Shown here: positions 56,971 to 64,000 of the stretch, piece by piece
How positions within the stretch are numbered: position 1 is the first letter of the stretch
How the letters are laid out: each line of letters starts with the position of its first letter
Origin: Thiomicrorhabdus sp. Kp2
GTDB taxonomy: Bacteria; Pseudomonadota; Gammaproteobacteria; Thiomicrospirales; Thiomicrospiraceae
Direction: 5' to 3'
Length of the DNA stretch: 64,000 nucleotides
Assembly: GCF_000478585.1 (NCBI RefSeq)
Contig: NZ_ARWI01000001.1
Location: 1,302,001 to 1,366,000 of the forward strand
Made by a program: the position numbers and the translations under genes
Notes under the pieces: model-generated
Database searches by the model: none
Told to the model about the DNA's origin: nothing
Seen by the model: the letters and a program-made list of their open reading frames with translations, nothing else

Positions 56971-56982
56971 ATCGCTAGCGAT
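56971..56982. promoter_or_regulatory. Palindrome ATCGCTAGCGAT before moaA
   Basis: A 12-base palindrome 16 bases upstream of the moaA start codon, flanked by CTTG and CAAG so that the dyad reaches further. It shares the AT-N-GCTAGC-N-AT pattern with sites before moaC and soxC. It is too close to the start for an upstream activator, so it would be a repressor or leader element. A Moco riboswitch was not recognised. Confidence 0.4.
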
Positions 56983-57118
56983 ATAGCCAAGCGGGAATAA
57001 CGCATTTTACACGTAACACATATTAGAATTCAATTATTTATCAGAAAAAAGTGTTGTGATAGGCATTAAATTTCTTAATGAAATTAAGTACATATCGCTT
57101 CAAAGACTTTACCTAAAC

Positions 57119-57134
57119 TTACCAGGCCTGGTAA
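57119..57134. repeat. CCAGGCCTGG-family palindrome between soxD and moaA
   Basis: TTACCAGGCCTGGTAA is a 16-base perfect palindrome in the intergenic stretch between the soxD terminator and moaA. No T run follows. Confidence 0.9.
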
Positions 57135-57166
57135 ATTTAAGATTTATAAGATTAACCGAGACATAA

Positions 57167-57202
57167 AAAAACCCGCGACTACAAAAGTAATCGCGGGTTT
57201 TA
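57167..57202 (-). terminator. Intrinsic terminator of soxCD
   Basis: AAAACCCGCGA at the left pairs with TCGCGGGTTTT at the right. On the minus strand the stem leads into a run of T. It lies after the 125-bp inverted repeat and should end the soxCD transcript. Confidence 0.85.
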
Positions 57203-57211
57203 AAACATAGA

Positions 57212-57336
57212 TTTTAACTGACTTAAAGTCCGAGAAGTGCTGTTAAGGCAAGGCAGATGTGGAGAGCCTACTCTCGTAGGTGACCCACATCTAACGCAGA
57301 ATTAACTGTGCTTATCGGGTCTTTAAGGCGTTAAAA
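57212..57336 (-). repeat. 125-bp imperfect inverted repeat directly after the soxD stop codon
   Basis: The ends are TTTTAAC and GTTAAAA, followed inward by CTTAAAG/CTTTAAG, CCGA/TCGG, GTTAA/TTAAC, AGATGTGG/CCACATCT and CCTAC/GTAGG around a TCTC loop near 57272. The whole is symmetric about 57274. Transcribed as the 3' end of the soxCD mRNA it would form a long hairpin. It could be a decayed MITE-like element or a stabilising structure; no second copy was seen in this window. Confidence 0.75.
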
Positions 57337-58404
57337 CTACATTCCAGCGTGACCTACACCTGGCTTATCTTCATGCATACGTTGTGGAACGTTATACTGA
57401 GGAGTACCATCAGGTAGTTTACGTGCTTGACGGTAGCTGTGAATATCACCTTTACCGTTACCAACTTGCGCATCAGGACAGTTAGTCATGCAACGCTCGT
57501 TATGAATAACAGGACGGTGGTCACAGAAGAAGTTACCTTGGTTCTTCATGTACTTGTTCTGCTTCATCAACACTTCTGAGTTATAGAAAGTATCACCTTC
57601 TAGCTCAGTCCCTTCGTCATCCATCGGGATATAGTTAGACTGCATGATATAACCAGTCATACCCATATATCCAGCATCACCAATATAAGGTGCGTTTGGA
57701 GTCCAGAAAGGCATAGTACGACGAATATAATCAAATAATGTGGCAGCATATGGCCAGTAGTTACCTACTGCTTTCATAGGTGCTGGATCGTAGAAGTCAG
57801 AAGTAACTAGGTTTTCTTCAACTGCTAGAGGTAGGTAACCTTTAGCACCTTCACCAAATTCACCGTGACACATACCACAGAATTGAACGTAAACCTTAGC
57901 ACCTTCATCTACAGTCATACCAACTGAAGGATCAGGAAGACCTTTACCGTCACCATCAACAACGATGTTCCACTTTTCAAGTGCTGCTTCAGCGATTGGC
58001 GTACCAAATCCACGTGCAGTATAGTCGTCATTGTGATAGTTTTTAGCAACACTTTCGTGAACTTCAGTGAAAGCTAAAGGAATTTTACACTGAGCGTTAC
58101 CGTGGTTACCACCATCGATGCTGTCATCTACCTCAAAAGAGTAAGGGTTAGCAGGGTCTAACTTACCTTCAAGACCATCACGACCATGAGTTGCATCTTT
58201 ACCTAAAATCGCTTCGATAACTTTAGAATCTAAATATTTACCATCTGCGTTTTTGATAATTTCAGCGTAGTTAGCTGCATATTTACCATTAATTTTTTCA
58301 CCAGCTGCTGAGTTGCTGTCTGAAGAGCCAGACATTGCAAGTACAGAACCTGAGAATAATGCTGTAACAGAAGCTACAACTAAAGTTTGTTTAGTACTGA
58401 ACAT
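57337..58404 (-). CDS. soxD: SoxD cytochrome subunit of sulfite (sulfane) dehydrogenase
   Basis: A 355-residue exported cytochrome with a signal peptide (cut near residue 23) and one c-type haem site, FCGMCHG near residue 177. It partners SoxC in the periplasmic Sox thiosulfate-oxidising complex. SoxD of Paracoccus has two haems; only one CxxCH is seen here. Four other cysteines (in QCK, FFCDH, RCMTNC) might form disulfides. Its start lies inside the last codons of soxC (14-base overlap). Confidence 0.9.
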   Translation of the reverse strand: MFSTKQTLVVASVTALFSGSVLAMSGSSDSNSAAGEKINGKYAANYAEIIKNADGKYLDSKVIEAILGKDATHGRDGLEGKLDPANPYSFEVDDSIDGGNHGNAQCKIPLAFTEVHESVAKNYHNDDYTARGFGTPIAEAALEKWNIVVDGDGKGLPDPSVGMTVDEGAKVYVQFCGMCHGEFGEGAKGYLPLAVEENLVTSDFYDPAPMKAVGNYWPYAATLFDYIRRTMPFWTPNAPYIGDAGYMGMTGYIMQSNYIPMDDEGTELEGDTFYNSEVLMKQNKYMKNQGNFFCDHRPVIHNERCMTNCPDAQVGNGKGDIHSYRQARKLPDGTPQYNVPQRMHEDKPGVGHAGM

Positions 58405-59752
58405 TTTCGATCATGCCTCCGTTTTTACCATCTTCCCAATCGTGTACACGCCATGTAACCATTGCTGTACGGTGATAAACGTTGTTAGTACCTTCAATCT
58501 TACGCATTTGAGGCATAGGAGGTTGTACATAACCTGTTTCATCAGTAACGCGGCTCATTAGGAACGCTTCTTTACCATCCCATTCCCATTCAAGTTCGAA
58601 ACGAGTCCAAGCTTTATCAAGAACAGCAGAAGTAAAGTGAGCTTCTTTCCAGTTTTTACCACCGTCAACAGAAACGTCAACGTGAGCAACTTTACCACGA
58701 CCAGACCAAGCTAAACCACGAATGTAGTATTTACCAGGACCTTGCATTTTAAAGTCAGGAGATGGGTAAGTAATTACTGAGTTTGCTTCCATGTACCATG
58801 AGAAACGCTGTGCAGTTCCATCAGGCATAAGCTCAGTATATTTAGAAGTTTCTTCACGGTGTTGCATAGGCACATCATGAACTTGGATACGACGTAGGTA
58901 TTTAACCCACATGTTCGCTTCGCAACCAGGAACAACTAAACGAATTGGGTAACCCTGTTCACGACGTAACGCTTCACCATTCTGAGCGTAAGCGATAAAA
59001 CAGTCATCCATTGCTAATTCAACAGGAAGTGAACGAGCCATACCAGATGCATCCGCACCTTCAGGAATGATCCACTTACCTTCTGGCTTGATACCAGCTT
59101 CTTTCAATAGGTCAGATAGACGAACACCTGTGTATTCAACACAAGACATCATACCGTGAGTCCACTGAACAGAGTTCAACTGAACACCTTTCCATTCCAT
59201 CGCGCCGTTAGCAGGACACTCTACGAAGTGGATACGTGAAACTGATGGGAAACGCTTAAGATCATCCATAGTGAAGATTAATGGACGTTCTACAAGACCG
59301 TGAATTACTAAACGGTGCTCATCAGGATTGATGGTAGGTACACCACCGTGGAAACGTTCAAAGTGAAGACCGTTAGGAGTGATGATACCGTGCAACTGGT
59401 GCAGTGGAGTCATAGTGATAGACGCCATTGAATCAGGAGTTAACCACTCAAGTGTACGACGCTGAACTTCTTTCTCGAAAGGAGAAGGCATACCGTAAGG
59501 GTACTTACGAACACCAAAACCAAGTGACTTACGTGCAGCCTGATCTTGTAGTACAGTTGTAATTTCTTCTTTACCAGCATAAGGGGCTACTGCTTTCTTA
59601 GCATCATAACCAGCACCTTCTGCTGCACTAGCTGCTTTAGTGAACATCACACCACCAGCTACAGCCGCGCTACCTTTTAAAAAGGCACGACGACCTTGGT
59701 TGCGACTATCTTCAGTCTGAACTGCAACCTTTTCTACGATTTGATCTGTCAT
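58391..59752 (-). CDS. soxC: SoxC molybdenum subunit of sulfite (sulfane) dehydrogenase
   Basis: A 453-residue sulfite oxidase family protein with a twin-arginine signal (GRRAFLKG near residue 20, then AASAA). The molybdenum-ligand cysteine is in HFVECPANG near residue 176. The TPLHQLHGIITPNGLHFERFHGG stretch (about 113-135) is typical of SoxC rather than SorA or plant enzymes. It oxidises sulfane sulfur bound to SoxYZ. The moa/moe genes nearby make its cofactor and tatABC would export it. Confidence 0.95.
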   Translation of the reverse strand: MTDQIVEKVAVQTEDSRNQGRRAFLKGSAAVAGGVMFTKAASAAEGAGYDAKKAVAPYAGKEEITTVLQDQAARKSLGFGVRKYPYGMPSPFEKEVQRRTLEWLTPDSMASITMTPLHQLHGIITPNGLHFERFHGGVPTINPDEHRLVIHGLVERPLIFTMDDLKRFPSVSRIHFVECPANGAMEWKGVQLNSVQWTHGMMSCVEYTGVRLSDLLKEAGIKPEGKWIIPEGADASGMARSLPVELAMDDCFIAYAQNGEALRREQGYPIRLVVPGCEANMWVKYLRRIQVHDVPMQHREETSKYTELMPDGTAQRFSWYMEANSVITYPSPDFKMQGPGKYYIRGLAWSGRGKVAHVDVSVDGGKNWKEAHFTSAVLDKAWTRFELEWEWDGKEAFLMSRVTDETGYVQPPMPQMRKIEGTNNVYHRTAMVTWRVHDWEDGKNGGMIENVQY

Positions 59753-60005
59753 TTATTGCTCCTTGATGGCCTTACTAAACAGTAACACCCCAGATTCAAG
59801 AGTTTAAATTATCCAAATAGCCTGATTGCCAAGTAGTTGAATTACCAACCAGGGCTAATACAGTTATTGCTAGCTAGCTATAATAAATTTTAAAATCAAT
59901 GACTGCAAGTCTAAACACTAGAAAAATTAGGATTCTCTTATATAATTTTTTTATAACTACCACGATTTATTTCTATGCGCCATCAGCTAACTGACTAAAA
60001 ACACA
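59753..60005 (-). promoter_or_regulatory. Promoter region of soxCD with a GCTAGC-type repeat
   Basis: These 253 bases lie between soxC and the hypothetical gene at 60006. The site ATTGCTAGCTAGCTATAAT at 59866-59884 has two overlapping GCTAGC cores and resembles the palindromes upstream of moaC and moaA. A -10/-35 pair is not obvious. Confidence 0.4.
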
Positions 60006-60455
60006 CTATATAGTAGGTAGCGACTCTCTCGAGCAGATTGGACCCATTTTTGGATTTTCGATGTCTTCAGCAACCTGACTTAAAAACTGCTGTAGTTCAT
60101 CGATTGTTAACACTGATAAAATCTTATTCATAATTTCTGGATGGATAGCCACCGTTGTAAATTGACCTGAACCTAATTGCACTTGCACCCCGCAAGCATC
60201 GGCAATGGCACCGCCATCATCATTACCTTCAATTTGTGCCGCCTGCTCTCCAAAAAGCATTTCGCCATACTCTTCTTCAATCTGCTCCATGATTTCATCA
60301 CTCAAGCCATCAGCTATCTTAATCGTAAAAGAGTCATCATCTGTATGAGTAATATCTGTTTCCAACTGAGCATCGATACCCAAACTTTGGCAATAGGTTT
60401 GAAATCGCTTTGCCAAGTCTTCGTCAAAAAACATATACTCCATTAAATCATCCAC
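60006..60455 (-). CDS. Conserved hypothetical protein, 149 residues, acidic
   Basis: An acidic soluble protein without signal or membrane segments. It begins MDDLMEYMFFDEDLAKRF and has an alpha/beta pattern with a C-terminal helix-rich part (TIDELQQFLSQVAEDIENP). I do not recognise a named domain. It ends near a cysteine in PICSRE. It stands alone, divergent from hemB by about 100 bases. Confidence 0.75.
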   Translation of the reverse strand: MDDLMEYMFFDEDLAKRFQTYCQSLGIDAQLETDITHTDDDSFTIKIADGLSDEIMEQIEEEYGEMLFGEQAAQIEGNDDGGAIADACGVQVQLGSGQFTTVAIHPEIMNKILSVLTIDELQQFLSQVAEDIENPKMGPICSRESLPTI

Positions 60456-60535
60456 GTTCAGGTTCCTTTATTTTTAATGCTTTGCCAGGTATCATTCGAT
60501 ACACAGTAACTTTTCTCTTTTCAGTTTCTCGCTGA

Positions 60536-61567
<1,032 letters not shown>

Positions 61568-61571
61568 TGAC

Positions 61572-62405
61572 ATGACAGATAAATATGCCGTTGTTGGCTG
61601 CCCGATTGGTCATTCCAAGTCACCGCTGATTCATCGGCTCTTTGCCGAACAAACCCAACAAGACATGGTGTATGAGGCCATTTTAATTGACCCAGAAGAG
61701 AGTTCATTTAACTGGGCAATGGCGGATTTAAAAAACCAAGGTTATAAAGGTATCAATATTACCGTGCCATATAAACTTGATGCTTTTGAATACGCCGACA
61801 CACTAACCGAACGTGCTCAAAATGCACATGCCATCAACACCTTTAGCTTCAATACGGATGGAACGGTTTCTGGTGACAATACCGATGGCATCGGTTTAAT
61901 CAATGATATTGAAATCAATGGCCAATGTTTATTTAAAGACAAAAAAGTACTGATTCTTGGTGCTGGAGGCGCTGTTCAAGGTATTTTAGAACCGCTTTTA
62001 GAGAAGTTACCAGGCCTGGTACATATTGCCAATCGAACCGCCAAAAGAGCTCAAATATTGGGGGAACGTTTTGAAACTTCTGTGCCAATCAGCTCAAGTG
62101 GGTGGGAGGATATTCCTACACAGACTTTTGATATTATCATCAATGGCACTTCTGCTAGCTTAGAAGGTAAGTTACCGCCTATCTCAAATACATTAATTGG
62201 TGAAGACAGCTTGGTTTACGACATGATGTATGGTGCCAAGCCGACTGTATTTATGAACTGGGCAAAACAAGCTCAACCGAATTGCCAAACCATGGATGGT
62301 TTAGGCATGTTAGTGGGTCAAGCGGCTGAAGCGTTTTACATTTGGCGTGGCGTTCGTCCTGAAACGGCTAACGTAATTAAAGAAGTGAGAGAAACAATCT
62401 CCTAA
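61572..62405 (+). CDS. aroE: Shikimate dehydrogenase (NADP+)
   Basis: A 277-residue AroE. The substrate loop PIGHSKSP (about residues 10-17), the NITVPYK motif with catalytic Lys (about residue 65), NTDG near 103 and the nucleotide loop GAGGAVQG near 128 are all present. It reduces dehydroshikimate to shikimate in aromatic synthesis. Cotranscribed with hemB. A CCAGGCCTGG copy is read as LPGLV. Confidence 0.97.
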   Translation: MTDKYAVVGCPIGHSKSPLIHRLFAEQTQQDMVYEAILIDPEESSFNWAMADLKNQGYKGINITVPYKLDAFEYADTLTERAQNAHAINTFSFNTDGTVSGDNTDGIGLINDIEINGQCLFKDKKVLILGAGGAVQGILEPLLEKLPGLVHIANRTAKRAQILGERFETSVPISSSGWEDIPTQTFDIIINGTSASLEGKLPPISNTLIGEDSLVYDMMYGAKPTVFMNWAKQAQPNCQTMDGLGMLVGQAAEAFYIWRGVRPETANVIKEVRETIS

Positions 62406-62411
62406 TCACTT

Positions 62412-62460
62412 ACCAGGCCTGGATGTTTAACCAACAACCTTTTAACCTACCAGGCCTGGT
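62412..62460. repeat. Two CCAGGCCTGG-family palindromes between aroE and the carbonic anhydrase-like gene
   Basis: Copies at 62413-62422 and 62450-62459 lie in the 62-base gap between convergent genes. No other terminator is seen here, so the two copies, alone or paired, may act as the transcription end for both. Confidence 0.85.
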
Positions 62461-62467
62461 TATCTCG

Positions 62468-63004
62468 CTAATCTACTTCTTGTGCTTGATATTCATTCTT
62501 TAGTTTCACATAGTGTGCCGCAGAATATTTAAAAAAGGCAATCTCTTTATCGGTTAATGGGCGTGCCTGTTTCACAGGCGAACCCACGTAAAGATAACCG
62601 CTTTCCAAAACTTTACCAGGCGGCACTAAACTGTTTGCCCCTACCAAAACATGCTTTTGAACTACCGCATTATCTAAAACAACTGCCCCCATACCAATCA
62701 AACATTCATCCTCAATAATACAGCCATGTAAAACAGCGTTATGCCCTACGGTCACATCTTTACCAACTATACATTTTGAACCCTTTGATATATCGCTCTC
62801 ATGCGTAGTATGCACCACTGCACCATCTTGAATATTAGACCGTGCACCAATCACAATGTCGTTTACATCACCCCGTAAAGTCGCATTAGGCCAAATTCCA
62901 ACCTCTTCACTTAAAACCGTTCTACCAATGACAACGGCACACTCATCCACCCAGGCCGTTTGCGCAACTTGCGGTATAAATGACTTGTATCTTCTAATTG
63001 CCAT
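62468..63004 (-). CDS. Gamma-class carbonic anhydrase family protein (YrdA/PaaY-like)
   Basis: A 178-residue left-handed beta-helix protein. Zinc-binding histidines appear in VVHTTHE and VGHNAVLHGC (about residues 83 and 100-105). The family contains gamma carbonic anhydrases, but many bacterial YrdA-type members show little activity. It might serve in carbon dioxide or bicarbonate handling, yet this is not proven. It converges on aroE. Confidence 0.88.
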   Translation of the reverse strand: MAIRRYKSFIPQVAQTAWVDECAVVIGRTVLSEEVGIWPNATLRGDVNDIVIGARSNIQDGAVVHTTHESDISKGSKCIVGKDVTVGHNAVLHGCIIEDECLIGMGAVVLDNAVVQKHVLVGANSLVPPGKVLESGYLYVGSPVKQARPLTDKEIAFFKYSAAHYVKLKNEYQAQEVD

Positions 63005-63210
63005 TCATTTTCTCCATGATTAATTTGATATTTACCCATTAATTATAGCGCAGTAAACAGACTGTAAATACGTTTAGATAATAGAAACATTATGGTCAAG
63101 AAGTACTACCTAAAAACTTTTATAATGGCCAAAAAGCCTTTATTAGCCCTCCAGTGAAATAAGTCTATAATAAAACTCAAATACGATTTTTTACCACCCA
63201 GAGGCTTTAC

Positions 63211-63549
63211 ATGACAACAACAAACTCTGAAAAACGCCGACATGTGCGATTCCCATCAAGCCGACCTGTTTTAATGATTGTCAATAACAAAAGCATCTAT
63301 GCGGTTATGACCGACTTTTCACGCCACGGGATTGGATTTACCACAATTGAAAAACCCGATATTCATAGTCGAATAGAAGTTCACTTTGATATCCCAAATA
63401 CTGACCTACCCAACGCCATAAAACCCTTTCAATTTAAGGCCGAAGTAAAACACTGTATAAATTGTGGTCAAGAAAGTCATATTGGGGTGCGTTTAGAACT
63501 ACCTAGTGAAGAGTACTTGAGATTATTTGATGCATTGTCTGCAGCGTAG
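63211..63549 (+). CDS. PilZ domain protein
   Basis: A 112-residue single-domain PilZ protein. It has the cyclic di-GMP binding signature RRHVRF (about residues 9-14) and DFSRHGIGF (about 37-45). It should bind c-di-GMP and act as an effector, fitting the many GGDEF/EAL proteins of the window. A second PilZ gene follows. Confidence 0.92.
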   Translation: MTTTNSEKRRHVRFPSSRPVLMIVNNKSIYAVMTDFSRHGIGFTTIEKPDIHSRIEVHFDIPNTDLPNAIKPFQFKAEVKHCINCGQESHIGVRLELPSEEYLRLFDALSAA

Positions 63550-63669
63550 CACAACAAGTGATTGACACTTAATCGGTCAATTTAAGCATTTCAAGCACCC
63601 ATTATGATTCATTTTAATTTACAATAGTCTTGTTAAACTGAATCGACAATTGCTGAGCAAGGTAGCCTA

Positions 63670-64000
63670 ATGAAAAGCACTAATAAAAGCTTATTACAAC
63701 CTAGAAAAAAGCCCTCTCAAGATTATATAGACCGCCGTCGAGAAGCCAGACTGCCAGCGCACCTCCCCTCTATTCTTATTCAACAAGGTCAAACAATATA
63801 TACAACCATTATCAACCTATCTTCAACGGGGATTGGTTTTCTTTCTGCCGTGCCGCTTGGTACCGATGAACAAGTGGAAATTAATTTTGAACGAAAAACG
63901 GTGAACACCATGGTTCCTGTTAACTTAAAAGTTCACGTTCACTCTTGTAAAGAGGTCGATTTCGAATATTACATTGGTGGGAGCATCACAAAAAACTCAT
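63670..64000 (+). CDS. Second PilZ domain protein (truncated by window edge)
   Basis: The 110 codons present encode a basic N terminus, then RRREARLPA (about residues 22-30) and NLSSTGIGF (about 53-61), the two halves of the PilZ c-di-GMP site. The C terminus is beyond the window. It lies 120 bases after the first PilZ gene in the same direction, so the pair may be duplicated. Confidence 0.9.
   Translation, partial: MKSTNKSLLQPRKKPSQDYIDRRREARLPAHLPSILIQQGQTIYTTIINLSSTGIGFLSAVPLGTDEQVEINFERKTVNTMVPVNLKVHVHSCKEVDFEYYIGGSITKNS

Noticed and set aside
56956-57000. Molybdenum cofactor riboswitch before moaA
   Set aside because: The leader is short and only a small palindrome is visible; the multi-stem Moco RNA structure was not found.
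62468-63004. Asserting active carbonic anhydrase
   Set aside because: The zinc histidines are present but many YrdA-type relatives lack notable activity, so only the family is stated.

Overview
The window is a compact, roughly 40% GC stretch of a gammaproteobacterial chromosome. The likely source is a chemolithoautotrophic sulfur oxidiser of the Thiomicrospira / Hydrogenovibrio / Thiomicrorhabdus type. This is inferred from the gene mix: soxCD sulfite dehydrogenase, a complete cbb3 oxidase locus, NrtA-type ABC import with cyanase, and many c-di-GMP proteins. No rRNA, tRNA, phage, insertion sequence or CRISPR array was recognised.

Layout. 1-6159 (minus strand): cbb3 oxidase structural genes ccoNOQP, a 46-residue membrane ORF, then ccoG, ccoH and the start of ccoI. 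6611-12284 (plus): hisBHAFE, a HIT protein and tatABC. 12300-17833: a DUF255 thioredoxin-like protein with no ordinary start codon, a zinc peptidase, a REC-REC-GGDEF protein, a cation diffusion facilitator and comF. 17945-25031: biotin genes bioB, bioF, bioH, bioC with a DUF748 protein among them. 25171-31111: exported proteins, a DUF3365 haem protein, NfeD/SPFH and PriA. 31376-39013: two lipoproteins, TRAP permease genes without a receptor gene, and two paralogous PAS-GGDEF-EAL proteins. 39115-49648: an apparent sigma-54 regulon. It holds an NrtA/B/D-type ABC importer, a porin, a Rof-like protein, a NifA-like activator, a minus-strand operon of an OsmC-like protein, an acyl-CoA-dehydrogenase-like flavoprotein and a rubredoxin-rubredoxin reductase fusion, and divergent cyanase. 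50146-52817: a DEAD-box helicase with a long structured leader, and a lone EAL protein. 53018-59752: molybdenum cofactor genes (moaC, moeA, moaE, moaD, moaA) followed by the molybdoenzyme genes soxC and soxD. 60006-64000: a hypothetical gene, hemB, aroE, a gamma carbonic anhydrase-like gene and two PilZ genes.

Links between genes. TatABC would export SoxC and probably the importer's binding protein, since both carry twin-arginine signals. The moa/moe genes supply the SoxC cofactor. Two near-identical dyads and three GG-N10-GC promoters tie the ABC importer, the flavoprotein operon and cyanase together, most simply under the NifA-like protein encoded between them.

The most unusual signal is not a gene. 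The palindrome CCAGGCCTGG occurs 20 times exactly in 64 kb, with about 0.02 expected from base composition, and its CAGGCCTG core occurs at least eight more times. Copies lie inside genes and between them, including inside terminators. This resembles the HIP1 palindrome of cyanobacteria in behaviour but has a different sequence.
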